From Alphaproteobacteria bacterium (lineage in GTDB: Bacteria > Pseudomonadota > Alphaproteobacteria > Rhizobiales > Hyphomicrobiaceae), in assembly GCA_018830445.1 (NCBI GenBank), contig JAHJSN010000192.1, forward strand, positions 1 to 64,000: a stretch of DNA of 64,000 nucleotides. The letters are read 5' to 3'. Positions 38,854 through 48,405 of this stretch are shown here, piece by piece. The notes under the pieces were generated by a model. The model did not search any database, was not told where the DNA came from, and saw nothing but the letters and a program-made list of their open reading frames with translations. How positions within the stretch are numbered: position 1 is the stretch's first letter; every line of letters begins with the position of its first letter. The position numbers and the translations under genes were made by a program.

Positions 38854-39585
38854 ATGGCTCAGGAATTGATGCGCCGGACGGTGTATGCCGGCCCGCTCTA
38901 CGTCCAGATCAAAAAGCTCTTGCACGAAAACATGTTGTCCGAGAAGTGGTCCGCGGGAACGTTGCTGCCGAACGAATCCGATCTGGCGCGGGCCTATGGC
39001 GTCTCGATCGGCACGATGCGCAAGGCGCTGCAGGAGCTGGAGAGTGCCGGTTGGATTTCGCGCAGGCAAGGTCGCGGCACGTTCGTCATGGATCCGCGTC
39101 ACGCCTCCCGCCGCCGGCTCAACCACTTCTACCTCAACGGCGAGCACTTCTCGCCGGATAGTTTCACCTACCTGTCCTGCACCTTGGAGCGTGCCGGCAG
39201 CGAGGTTGCTTCGGGCCTCGAGTTGCGCAAGGGCGACGAGGTGGTTCGCATAAGGCGCAAGAAGCTCATCAAGGGAATCCTCCGGCTTTACGAAGATCTG
39301 CAGGTTCCGAATTTCGTCGTCGAAGATCTTGCAGCCAGCGACGAGCGTCGACAAAAGGTCTCAGACAGCGATGTCCTCGGCTACAGCGCATTCATCAGGC
39401 GCTGCACCGAGCGCGTTCGCCCCTCGTTGCCCGACGAAGCATGCGCCGACGTACTGGAGATCGAAAAAAACAGACCGATTCTCGTTTGCGACAGGGTCGC
39501 CTATGACGCCGAGATGCGTCCTGTCGAGTGGTCCCGACGGTTTGCGCTTATGGAAAGCGTCGAGTATTGCACGGACGCGCAGTAG
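38854..39585 (+). CDS. GntR-family transcriptional regulator (UTRA domain)
   Basis: LLPNESDLARAYGVSIGTMRKALQELESAGWISRRQGRGTFV wHTH; UTRA-like C-terminus. Confidence 0.9.
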   Translation: MAQELMRRTVYAGPLYVQIKKLLHENMLSEKWSAGTLLPNESDLARAYGVSIGTMRKALQELESAGWISRRQGRGTFVMDPRHASRRRLNHFYLNGEHFSPDSFTYLSCTLERAGSEVASGLELRKGDEVVRIRRKKLIKGILRLYEDLQVPNFVVEDLAASDERRQKVSDSDVLGYSAFIRRCTERVRPSLPDEACADVLEIEKNRPILVCDRVAYDAEMRPVEWSRRFALMESVEYCTDAQ

Positions 39586-39626
39586 ACGGCGTGATTGTCG
39601 CCTCCACAAGCCGCTATTGCCCGGTG

Positions 39627-41000
39627 CTATCCATTCTTGCCGCCGAGGTGATCGGCAACGGCGGCGAATGCGTTGCGATTATCGGTTTCGCCGGTCGGCT
39701 GCTTCAAAGCTTGGTAAAGCTTGGGAACGATCCTTACCGCATCGTCGAGGTCCGTATCCGCGCCTGGCTGATAGGCACCCACCGACCTGAGGTCGCGGCT
39801 ATCCTCGAACCGCGCGACAAGGCCTTTAAGCTTCAGCACAAGCTCGCGTTGCGAAGGCGTCCATGAGACGTGAGCGAGGCGGGAGATCGACGACAACAGG
39901 TTGACGGCGGGATAGCGGCCCTGATCGGCGACCGCCCGGTCCAGAACGATATGCCCATCGAGAATGCCGCGGATCGTGTCGGCGACGGGATCGTTGTGGT
40001 CGTCACCTTCGATCAACACCGAAAAGACGCCGGTGATCGAGCCGCTGTCGGCGTGGCCGGGACCGGATCGTTCCAGCAGGCGCGGCAGGTCTGCGAAAAC
40101 CGAGGGCGGGAAACCGCGCGCAACCGGCGGCTCACCCGCCGCCAGCCCGAATTCGCGCGACGCATACGCGTAACGCGTCAGCGAATCGACGATCAGCAGA
40201 ACATCCTCGCCAGAATCGCGCAGGAATTCGGCGACACACATCGCGGTGTGCGCCGCCAGCCGGCGCATCATTGCGCTCTCCGCGCTTGAAGCAACAATTG
40301 CGACGGTTCGATCTTTCTGGCTGCCCAGGACATCATCGAGGAAATCGCGCACCTCCCGGCCACGCTCTCCGACAAGGGCCAGCACCACGCTGTCAAAACT
40401 GTTGCCCTGTGCGAGCATCGATAGAAGGGAGGACTTGCCGACTCCGGAACCGGCAAAAATTCCAATGCGCTGGCCGCAGCAGATCGGAGTGAACATGTCG
40501 ATCACCCTGACCCCGGTCTTCACCGGCTTTGTGATGCGCTGGAGCGACATCGGATCAGGCGGCGGTCTGTCCCGCGCGTACCCGCACGATCCTTGTTCCA
40601 GTCCGCCGAGCCCGTCGATCGGGTTGGCTAGTGCGTCGAGCGTACGCCCCTTCCAGGACAACGCCGGGCGGATATCCAGCCGCTCTGTCAACCATGCGGT
40701 CTCTCCGAGCTTGATCGAATCGGTCGCCTCGAACGGTTTGATGACCGCGCTGCCGACCTGCATGCGAATGATCTCGCCCATCGTCTGCCGGCTGCCGCAG
40801 CCAACCGTGACGATGTCGCCGAGACGGCCCGAATTCCCAAGGCCCTCGACGAGATAGTGATTGCGCCCGATCTCGGTGACACGACCGCCCAACTGGCTCA
40901 TGTTGGAGGCGCGTGCGGTCGCCACGAGATCGTTGAGGCGGCTCAGCGGTGAATTCTGCTGGCGCACCATCGGATCGTGGGTTTGGCGCCGCTTATCCAT
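39627..41000 (-). CDS. fliI: Flagellum-specific ATP synthase FliI
   Basis: GIFAGSGVGKSSLLSMLAQG Walker A; LIVDSLTRYAYASREFGLAAGEPPVARGFPPSVFADLPRLLERSG. Confidence 0.95.
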   Translation of the reverse strand: MDKRRQTHDPMVRQQNSPLSRLNDLVATARASNMSQLGGRVTEIGRNHYLVEGLGNSGRLGDIVTVGCGSRQTMGEIIRMQVGSAVIKPFEATDSIKLGETAWLTERLDIRPALSWKGRTLDALANPIDGLGGLEQGSCGYARDRPPPDPMSLQRITKPVKTGVRVIDMFTPICCGQRIGIFAGSGVGKSSLLSMLAQGNSFDSVVLALVGERGREVRDFLDDVLGSQKDRTVAIVASSAESAMMRRLAAHTAMCVAEFLRDSGEDVLLIVDSLTRYAYASREFGLAAGEPPVARGFPPSVFADLPRLLERSGPGHADSGSITGVFSVLIEGDDHNDPVADTIRGILDGHIVLDRAVADQGRYPAVNLLSSISRLAHVSWTPSQRELVLKLKGLVARFEDSRDLRSVGAYQPGADTDLDDAVRIVPKLYQALKQPTGETDNRNAFAAVADHLGGKNG

Positions 41001-41718
41001 TCGTGCCGAGCTTGCGAATGGCTTCCTTCAGGGAGTCCTGGAACTGATCGGTTGCCGAAGACGTCGCTTCGAAGTTCCGGGTCAGCGTGATCAGTTTCGT
41101 CATCTCCAACATCGGGTTGACGTTGGACTTCTCGAGAAATCCTTGTTGCACCGAGACACTGTTGAAGGTGACGACCGGGTTGCCGGGTATGTCTGACAGC
41201 AGCGCCGAATTGTCGAAGCGGACCAGCTTGGCTTTTTCATCGAGGGCGAACAGGCCGACCGCGCCGCGGCGAACGCCTTTCTGGGAGATCATCCCATCAG
41301 CGCTGACGGTGATCGGTCCGTCCGAGGGACCCACCTGAATCGGCGCACCGCTGACGTCGAGAACCGGATAGCCGTTGATTGATCGAAGTTGGCCCTCCTG
41401 CGAGACCTGCAACCGGCCGTCGCGCGTATAGGCGGTTCCGGAGGCTGTCTCGACCGCCAGCCAGGCGTCCCCCGACAGGGCAAGATCAAGGGGATTTCCC
41501 GTCTGCACCATGGCGCCGGTCTTGCGCGAAATAAAGGTATTGCCCGATGAGGAAAACGCCACCGGCTCCTTTGCCGCGTTCGAGATCACGCTGTCGAACT
41601 TGATCTCCTCAGCACGAAATCCAGGCGTGTTCACGTTGGCAATGTTGTGCGCGATCGTATCGAGTCTCCGCTGGGCGGCAAGCTGGCCCGATACGGCGAC
41701 ATAAAGGCCGCTTTCCAA
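40993..41718 (-). CDS. flgF: Flagellar basal-body rod protein FlgF
   Basis: MESGLYVAVSGQLAAQRRLDTIAHNIANVNTPGFRAEEIKF. Confidence 0.93.
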   Translation of the reverse strand: MESGLYVAVSGQLAAQRRLDTIAHNIANVNTPGFRAEEIKFDSVISNAAKEPVAFSSSGNTFISRKTGAMVQTGNPLDLALSGDAWLAVETASGTAYTRDGRLQVSQEGQLRSINGYPVLDVSGAPIQVGPSDGPITVSADGMISQKGVRRGAVGLFALDEKAKLVRFDNSALLSDIPGNPVVTFNSVSVQQGFLEKSNVNPMLEMTKLITLTRNFEATSSATDQFQDSLKEAIRKLGTNG

Positions 41719-41723
41719 GGGGG

Positions 41724-42509
41724 CTATCCTCCGTATTTGAGGTTCTGCAGGCTGGCCAGGATGTCGGCGCCGACGCCAACGATTCCAGGTGCTCCCAGAA
41801 TTGCATTCGGGACGGCGACTGTCAGAGGGCGTGATGGATTGGCCATGTCCCAGCGGGCAGTGAACCCTTCGATCAGCTTGTCGAGCTTTTCAGGGTCCTT
41901 GAGATCCTCGATATCGAGGCGGTCGGTGATGAGCTTTGCCTGCCGGTCGATATCGAGGTTCGACATGTTGGCCGGCAGCCCGAGAGCAACCTGCGCCACT
42001 TCGAGGAGCGCACGGTCGGCAAGAATTCCAAACGCGCTGCTGACTTCGGGAGCCTTGCGCTGAAAGTAGAGCGCCAGCCGCACGCCCTGGTTCTGGTTTC
42101 CGGCTTCGATCTCGAAGGCCTGCCTGACATAGCGTTCGACGGTACCCGAGCGCGCTCGCTCGAAGACGGTTGTGGTTTCCCCGTATCTGGAGAAGTTGAA
42201 GGTCTCGACGAACTCGCGGTAGCGGTTGTCGGCAAGGCCGTTGGCAAATGAGTTCCGGTCATCGATACCGCCTTCGAGGACCTTGCGCATGAAGGCCTTG
42301 GCGTAGCTCATTTCCTCAAGCCCGAACGCTTCCATCGCATAATTGAACAGCCGGTCGTTGGCGAGGAAATCGTCGACGGACTTCACTGTCTCGATCTTCT
42401 CCAGGAAATAATCCGACTCCCTTTGCACCGCGGGAGCCGACCTCGTAGTCGAGAGGCTCCGGTCGAGGTCCTGATTGATGAGGCGGTAGCTCGCGATAGT
42501 GGTCAACAT
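41724..42509 (-). CDS. DUF1217 domain-containing flagellar-cluster protein
   Basis: MLTTIASYRLINQDLDRSLSTTRSAPAVQRESDYFLEKIETVKSVDDFLANDRLFNYAMEAFGL. Confidence 0.8.
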   Translation of the reverse strand: MLTTIASYRLINQDLDRSLSTTRSAPAVQRESDYFLEKIETVKSVDDFLANDRLFNYAMEAFGLEEMSYAKAFMRKVLEGGIDDRNSFANGLADNRYREFVETFNFSRYGETTTVFERARSGTVERYVRQAFEIEAGNQNQGVRLALYFQRKAPEVSSAFGILADRALLEVAQVALGLPANMSNLDIDRQAKLITDRLDIEDLKDPEKLDKLIEGFTARWDMANPSRPLTVAVPNAILGAPGIVGVGADILASLQNLKYGG

Positions 42510-42702
42510 TGCGGATGATCCCCTGATGCCGGCCAGCGATGGTGCTGCGCCCGGCTTGTGCCAACCTTGAGCCACCGCAAAACGTCATTGCAACGTTGGC
42601 ACGCATGGCTAACGCGATCGACGGGACCGCGCCATGTCCGCTTGACCGGCCAATCAAGCCTCGCGCAAGCGGATCAGCTTTTGATGTCTACCAAACGACG
42701 GA

Positions 42703-43593
42703 TTGGAGAATGCTGTGACGATTATAATCGGCCTCGTTATCACGCTTGGCTGCGTGCTCGGCGGTTTCGCCGCGATGGGCGGCAAGGTGCTGGTGATCTG
42801 GCAGCCTTATGAGTACGTCATCATTCTGGGGGCCTCGCTCGGAACGTTTGTGGTCGCCAATACGGTCAAGGTGATCATGGATACCGGCAAGGCCATTGTC
42901 GAAGTGTTCGCCGGCAAGGTGCCGAAGAAGGCCGACTTCCTGTCGGTGCTCGGATGCCTGTTTCTGCTGATGCGCGAATTCAGGAGCAAGTCCCGCAGCG
43001 AAGTCGAAGGCCATGTCGAAAACCCCGACGAATCCCCCATTTTCCAGGCGTTTCCCGCACTCCAGAAGAATCCGGAACTGCGCACCTTCATCTGCGACTA
43101 CTTCCGCCTCATCGTGATGGGAAGCGCTCGTCCGCACGAAATCGAAGCGCTCATGGATGAGGAAATCGAAACCGCCAGGGCCGACAAGCTCAAGGCATAT
43201 TCGGCCCTCAGTTCGGTTGCCGAAGGACTGCCCGCGATCGGCATCGTCGCCGCCGTGCTCGGCGTCATCAAGACGATGGGCTCACTCGATCAGCCGCCGC
43301 AGGTTCTCGGCAAGCTTATCGGCGCGGCGCTCGTCGGCACCTTTGCCGGGATCTTTTTCTCCTACTGCATCTTCGCCCCGATCGCCACGCAGATCAAAAT
43401 CGTTCGCGAGAAGAAGATGCGCCAGTTCGTCGTGGTCAAGCAGACGCTGCTCGCTTTCATGAACGGCGCCGTGCCGCAGATCGCCATCGAGTACGGTCGA
43501 AAGACGATCAACTTTGCCGAGCGGCCGTCGATCGATGAGCTCGAGGAGGAAACCACCAACGGAGCCGGCAGCGAAGCCAAGTTGGCTGCCTGA
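42703..43593 (+). CDS. motA: Flagellar motor stator protein MotA
   Basis: IIIGLVITLGCVLGGFAAMGGKVLVIWQPYEYVIILGASLGTFVVAN. Confidence 0.95.
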   Translation: MENAVTIIIGLVITLGCVLGGFAAMGGKVLVIWQPYEYVIILGASLGTFVVANTVKVIMDTGKAIVEVFAGKVPKKADFLSVLGCLFLLMREFRSKSRSEVEGHVENPDESPIFQAFPALQKNPELRTFICDYFRLIVMGSARPHEIEALMDEEIETARADKLKAYSALSSVAEGLPAIGIVAAVLGVIKTMGSLDQPPQVLGKLIGAALVGTFAGIFFSYCIFAPIATQIKIVREKKMRQFVVVKQTLLAFMNGAVPQIAIEYGRKTINFAERPSIDELEEETTNGAGSEAKLAA

Positions 43594-43697
43594 GCAAGCT
43601 GACCGGACTATACAAAGCGTAGCGTCAACTCGGCGCGCGGCTGGCATGATGCGACCGGCGCCCGATCCGAAACCAAGCACAGGAAACCCCAACAGCC

Positions 43698-44060
43698 ATG
43701 TCATCGATGCTCTCTCCTGAAGCCGCCCATTACAGCGATGCCGGCGGAATTGAAGAAGTCGGCGCAGTTGCCGGCAGCCGCAAGGCGATTGGCGCGCCGG
43801 AGGGCATGGGCGTCGTCATGAGCATTGCCGTCGAAGTCGAGATTGTGCTTGGCAGCGTGAAAATGCCCCTATCGAAACTGATGAAGCTCTCGCGCGGCGC
43901 CGTCATCCCCCTCGACAGGAAGGTCGGCGAACCAGTCGACGTCATCGTCAACAACAAGGTCGTGGCACGGGGGGAAGTTGTCATCCTGGACGAGGACCAG
44001 TCACGGTTCGGCGTGTGTCTGACGAGTCTGGCCGGACTCGCCGGCGATGAAGACAAGTGA
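43698..44060 (+). CDS. fliN: Flagellar motor switch protein FliN
   Basis: VEVEIVLGSVKMPLSKLMKLSRGAVIPLDRKVGEPVDVIVNNKVVARGEVVI. Confidence 0.93.
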   Translation: MSSMLSPEAAHYSDAGGIEEVGAVAGSRKAIGAPEGMGVVMSIAVEVEIVLGSVKMPLSKLMKLSRGAVIPLDRKVGEPVDVIVNNKVVARGEVVILDEDQSRFGVCLTSLAGLAGDEDK

Positions 44061-44183
44061 AAAAAATCTCCGTCACGGAAGGTGCCCGCACCGTGGCCGG
44101 TTGAGATGCCGCGGGGCTGAGACGAGCGTTGACGTCCGGCCAATGGGCGCCGGGTCGCCACAGGAAGAGTGTCAAGCTGCACC

Positions 44184-45278
44184 ATGGCCGGATCCGAAGA
44201 CAAAGACTCCAAAAGCGAAGAAGCCACTCCCAAGAAGCTCAACGATGCGCTCGAAGAGGGCAATGCCGCGAGTTCCAGGGAGGCCGGGGTCTTTGCCTCG
44301 CTGCTGGGGATCTATCTGCTTTCGGTATTCTTCGTGGAATTCGGCGCCGGAAAGCTGCTGGAACTGTTGCGCCATTTCCTCGAACATCCAGACGATTGGA
44401 GACTGCTGAGCGGAGAGGATGCACATCAACTGTTCGTATTCACCGCCTTGCAAAGCCTTTGGCTGCTCGTTCCGGTTGCCGCCGTACTGGTGTCGTTCGG
44501 CTTGATCGCCTCCTTCGCCCAGGTCCAGCCCCGTTTTGTCGCCAAGCGGATAACCCCCGACCTTTCGCGCTTGTCGCCGATCAAGGGCTGGAATCGGATT
44601 TTTGGCATAAAAGGGATCGTCGAATTCCTGAAGACGCTGGCGAAGTTCACCATTTTGAGCGTCTCGGGCCTGATCATCGTGCGTCAATACAATACGGAGT
44701 TGACCGGCATGGTGCAGGTATCGCCCGCCGGGCAGCTGACGTTGCTGCACGAGTTGGCGAACGGAATGCTGGTCGGCGTGACGATCGCTTTCCTGCTGAT
44801 CGTTGTCGCCGATATCTTCTGGACCCAGTTTTCGTGGCGCCGCGACCTGCGCATGTCCAAGACCGAGATCAAGGACGAGCAAAAGCAGCTTGAGGGCGAC
44901 CCGATCGTTCGCTCGCGCATGCGCTCGATGATTCGTGATCTTGCCCGCAAGAGGATGATCACCGCGGTCCCGAGAGCAACCATGGTTATTGCGAACCCGA
45001 CTCATTATGCCATCGCGTTGCGCTATGTGAAAGGCGAGACACCGGCACCGAGCGTTCTGGCCAAGGGGAAAGACCGGATCGCTCTGAAGATCAGGGAAAT
45101 CGCCGAACGCGAAGGCATTCCGGTGATCGAGGACAAGGCACTGGCAAGGTCGCTCTACGAAGCTGTCGAAGTCGACCAGTTGATTCCATCTGAATTCTAC
45201 GGTGCGATCGCAAGCCTTGTCCTGACGCTGATGAAGCGAACGGAGCCTGCATTTCCAAAGCTAGTGTTCCGACTCTGA
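44184..45278 (+). CDS. flhB: Flagellar biosynthesis protein FlhB; last residues encoded by inserted CD element
   Basis: VIANPTHYAIALRYVKG autocleavage site; C-terminus ...AFPK-LVFRL* with LVFRL and stop inside the element. Confidence 0.93.
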   Translation: MAGSEDKDSKSEEATPKKLNDALEEGNAASSREAGVFASLLGIYLLSVFFVEFGAGKLLELLRHFLEHPDDWRLLSGEDAHQLFVFTALQSLWLLVPVAAVLVSFGLIASFAQVQPRFVAKRITPDLSRLSPIKGWNRIFGIKGIVEFLKTLAKFTILSVSGLIIVRQYNTELTGMVQVSPAGQLTLLHELANGMLVGVTIAFLLIVVADIFWTQFSWRRDLRMSKTEIKDEQKQLEGDPIVRSRMRSMIRDLARKRMITAVPRATMVIANPTHYAIALRYVKGETPAPSVLAKGKDRIALKIREIAEREGIPVIEDKALARSLYEAVEVDQLIPSEFYGAIASLVLTLMKRTEPAFPKLVFRL

Positions 45279-45405
45279 CATATGGTTCCCTGCCGGGAAC
45301 CTGAATGTCAGCCCGGAACACCAGGTAACCTTTTGATTGTGTTCTGGATTCACAAACATTTGACGACCTCCACCCGGGAATCAAATGTTTGATCCAGAAC
45401 ACTAG
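45261..45405 (+). repeat. Double-hairpin element, family CD, copy 3 (145 bp)
   Basis: CTAGTGTTCCGACTCTGACA...GATCCAGAACACTAG. Confidence 0.92.
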
Positions 45406-45421
45406 TACGGTGAAGCAAAAG

Positions 45422-45844
45422 ATGCGAAAGCAAAGCTGGTTGGCAGGCGGGGCGTGTGAAGAGACGCTGGCGCGCGAATTGTTGCCGGTTGCCAGCGAAT
45501 TGAGGAACTTCGACGTTGCCGATCTCATCGCGTTCAGCCGGTTGGAACGAAGCGAGAGCTTGAAGTCGCTGGTGAATTCCGCGGTGGAGCAATTCTTCAA
45601 GCCGGGAAACATCGAGATACTCGATGCCGGCGATGTCCGCGTGGCATGGGGAAACGCGCCCGAAATCGAGTTCAATTTCAGGTTCGCCAGTTCGCCCTTG
45701 AAACTCTATTTCCGGATGCTTCTCAGTAATTCCTACGGCGCCTTCGATGTCGACTTCATCGAGTGCCCGGCCGATTGGCAGGATGACCCACAGGTGTTCG
45801 CGGTGAAGTTTCGCGAAAGCCTGCAAAAGGCGCGCCTCGCGTAA
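45422..45844 (+). CDS. Conserved hypothetical flagellar-cluster protein
   Basis: MRKQSWLAGGACEETLARELLPVASELRNFDVADLIAF; longer ORF start lies inside the repeat. Confidence 0.6.
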   Translation: MRKQSWLAGGACEETLARELLPVASELRNFDVADLIAFSRLERSESLKSLVNSAVEQFFKPGNIEILDAGDVRVAWGNAPEIEFNFRFASSPLKLYFRMLLSNSYGAFDVDFIECPADWQDDPQVFAVKFRESLQKARLA

Positions 45845-45986
45845 ACCGGCGGTTCGGGGAGGCCGCCGTTGCCGATTTGCCGCGCCGCATTTTCGTACAC
45901 TTGAATGGGCAGCCGATGGTCAGGTTCGGACAAGCGGCAATTCCTAAGATTCAGTGAATTCGAAATTCGTTGAAAGGGAAGCAATC

Positions 45987-46367
45987 GTGTCGGATCTGGC
46001 GATCTTTGCAATCTCAACGCGTCGTATGGAGTGGCTCGCCGCGCGCCAGTCGGCAGTCGCATCCAATATCGCGAATGCCGATACGCCGGGCTACCGCGCT
46101 CGTGACGTGGCCGAGTTTTCATCTTTCATCGACGGTTCGCGGCTCGACGTCGCGACGACGTCGAATGGGCATCTATCGTTCGATACAACCGGACGATTTG
46201 GCGTTCGCGCCGTTAATGCCGCCAGCGGGGAAGCCAAGCACTCCGGCAACACGGTCAGCCTTGAACACGAGATGGTGCGCGCCGGTGAGCTGCAGGGACA
46301 GCACACGCTGGCGGTATCGGTCGTCAGGGCATTCAACCAGATGCTGGCGTCGGCGGTGAGGGGGTAA
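45987..46367 (+). CDS. flgB: Flagellar basal-body rod protein FlgB
   Basis: FAISTRRMEWLAARQSAVASNIANADTPGYRARDV; GTG start. Confidence 0.92.
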   Translation: MSDLAIFAISTRRMEWLAARQSAVASNIANADTPGYRARDVAEFSSFIDGSRLDVATTSNGHLSFDTTGRFGVRAVNAASGEAKHSGNTVSLEHEMVRAGELQGQHTLAVSVVRAFNQMLASAVRG

Positions 46368-46372
46368 TCAGA

Positions 46373-46795
46373 ATGTCTGACGGACTTGGGATGGCGGCTT
46401 CGATTGCCGCTTCCGGGCTGCACGCTCAATCGGTGCGTTTGCGGGTCGTTTCAGAAAACCTTGCCAACGCCCAGTCGACGGCCAAGGCGTCCGGAGGAGA
46501 GCCTTATGCGCGCAAGATCGTAAGCTTCGCCGAGATGATCGACGATGCGAAGGGTGCGGCGCGCGTGCGCGTCTCCGAAATCGGAACCGACAGTTCCCCG
46601 TTTCGCCTGGAGCATGAGCCGGGCCATCCGGCAGCAAACGCCGAGGGCTACGTCCTGTTTCCCAACGTCAACATGATCTCCGAAGTTGCCGACATGCGGG
46701 AGGCGACGCGTTCCTATGAGGCGAACCTGCAGATGGTCCGCCAGGCGCGCGACATGATTTCGGCAACTGTCGACCTGCTGAGGACAAGCCGATGA
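46373..46795 (+). CDS. flgC: Flagellar basal-body rod protein FlgC
   Basis: MAASIAASGLHAQSVRLRVVSENLANAQST; C-terminal ATRSYEANLQMVRQARDMI. Confidence 0.93.
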   Translation: MSDGLGMAASIAASGLHAQSVRLRVVSENLANAQSTAKASGGEPYARKIVSFAEMIDDAKGAARVRVSEIGTDSSPFRLEHEPGHPAANAEGYVLFPNVNMISEVADMREATRSYEANLQMVRQARDMISATVDLLRTSR

Positions 46796-47094
46796 TCGAT
46801 GCCGTCGGACAAATCGCAAGGACGACGGCACTCGACCCTGCCGGCGCGTCCGCTGCAACTGGCGCGACCACCTCCGGAGCCGGCTTCGAGGAGGCGTTGA
46901 CCAGCGCGCTGTCAGACATTTCGGGACAGTTGAAGCACGCCGAGACTGTTTCGATTTCCGGCGTGAAAGGCGAGGCTTCCCAGCTTGAGGTCGTTACCGC
47001 GGTTATGGATGCCGAACAGAAGCTTCAGGCCGCAATCGCCGTCCGCGACAGGGTTGTCCAGGCGTATCTCGAAATCAGCCGAATGCAAATTTAA
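46792..47094 (+). CDS. fliE: Flagellar hook-basal body protein FliE
   Basis: C-terminal EVVTAVMDAEQKLQAAIAVRDRVVQAYLEISRMQI. Confidence 0.92.
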   Translation: MIDAVGQIARTTALDPAGASAATGATTSGAGFEEALTSALSDISGQLKHAETVSISGVKGEASQLEVVTAVMDAEQKLQAAIAVRDRVVQAYLEISRMQI

Positions 47095-47106
47095 GCGAGG
47101 AAAGTC

Positions 47107-47895
47107 ATGAGAGCGTTGGCGATTGCCGCAACTGGTATGAACGCGCAGGAACTCAACGTGGAGGTGATCGCGAACAACATCGCAAACATCAATACGACCG
47201 GCTTCAAGCGCGGACGGGCCGAGTTCACCGATCTATTGTATCAGGCCGAGCGAACGGCCGGTACGGCAAGCAGAGGTACCGACACCGTTGTGCCGGAAGG
47301 ACTGAATGTCGGCCTCGGGGTTCGCGCCGCCGCGGTCCGCAATGTTCACATCCAGGGAACGCTCGCCCAGACCGACAACAAGCTGGATCTTGCGATTGTG
47401 GGTCCAGGCTGGTTCCGGATCGACAGCCCCGATGGTGAAACGCTCTACACCCGCTCTGGTGCATTCAACACCGATTCGGCCGGTCGCATCGTGACGATCG
47501 ATGGTTTCCTCGTGCAGCCGGCGATATCGGTTCCCGAGCAGACCGTGAAGCTGACGATCAGCGAGGACGGCCGGGTGTTCGCGCTGCTCGACGGCCAGAC
47601 CCAGCCGCAGGAGGTCGGCCAGTTCACGCTTGCCACCTTTGCCAATGAAGCAGGCCTCATGCCTCTGGGAAACAACCTCTTCCGCGAAACGGAAGCTTCC
47701 GGCGGGGCCAACGCCGGTGTCGCGGGGGAAGCGGGCTTCGGCAGCATCCGCCAGGGTTATCTGGAGGACTCCAATGTCGATCCCGTAAAGGAGATCACCG
47801 AACTCATTTCCGCGCAGCGGGCCTACGAGATGAACTCGAAGGTCATTCAGGCTGCCGACGACATGCTTGCCACGACGAGCAAGGGAATCCGCTGA
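47107..47895 (+). CDS. flgG: Flagellar basal-body rod protein FlgG
   Basis: [46 protein letters not shown]. Confidence 0.96.
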   Translation: MRALAIAATGMNAQELNVEVIANNIANINTTGFKRGRAEFTDLLYQAERTAGTASRGTDTVVPEGLNVGLGVRAAAVRNVHIQGTLAQTDNKLDLAIVGPGWFRIDSPDGETLYTRSGAFNTDSAGRIVTIDGFLVQPAISVPEQTVKLTISEDGRVFALLDGQTQPQEVGQFTLATFANEAGLMPLGNNLFRETEASGGANAGVAGEAGFGSIRQGYLEDSNVDPVKEITELISAQRAYEMNSKVIQAADDMLATTSKGIR

Positions 47896-47931
47896 CGGAT
47901 CGCTTCACCAAGCTCGACGGGAGGGACAGCG

Positions 47932-48405
47932 ATGCGTTCCAGGAGTCTAAGTGCCGCCGCTCTCACGTTCGTTGCCGTGATGAGTGGCGCTCGTGTTGCG
48001 TCTGCGGATGTGGTTCACGTCCTTTACCCGGTACCGACCGTGACCATATATGCCGGCGACGCAATACTTTCCGACATGCTGATCGACAAGCGTTTCCGGC
48101 TGAGCCGGCGTGCGGTCGGCTCCTACCTTCGCGGCAGCCACGACATCGTGGGGAAGGTGGCGCGGCGGACTTTGGTCGCTGGGCGTCCGATACCGCGAAA
48201 CGCTCTGCAGACGAGCGAAGTCATTCCCGAGGGGAGCCGTGTGACGCTGGTGTTCGGTGCAAGCGGTTTCACCATCAAGGGAGTGGGCAAGGCGATCGAG
48301 GGCGGCTCCGTCGGCGACACCATAAGCGTCCAGAATATCGACAGCGGACAACTGGTCCGCGGGGTCGTGCAAAAAGACGGCACCGTCGACGTCAGGGGGC
48401 AGTGA
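47932..48405 (+). CDS. flgA: Flagella basal body P-ring formation protein FlgA
   Basis: SAF-domain RTLVAGRPIPRNALQ and VTLVFGASGFTIKGVGKAIEGGSVGDTI. Confidence 0.9.
   Translation: MRSRSLSAAALTFVAVMSGARVASADVVHVLYPVPTVTIYAGDAILSDMLIDKRFRLSRRAVGSYLRGSHDIVGKVARRTLVAGRPIPRNALQTSEVIPEGSRVTLVFGASGFTIKGVGKAIEGGSVGDTISVQNIDSGQLVRGVVQKDGTVDVRGQ

Noticed and set aside
42590-42615. Sigma-54 promoter upstream of motA (TTGGCACGCATGGCTA)
   Set aside because: GG is not followed by GC at the required 10-nt spacing
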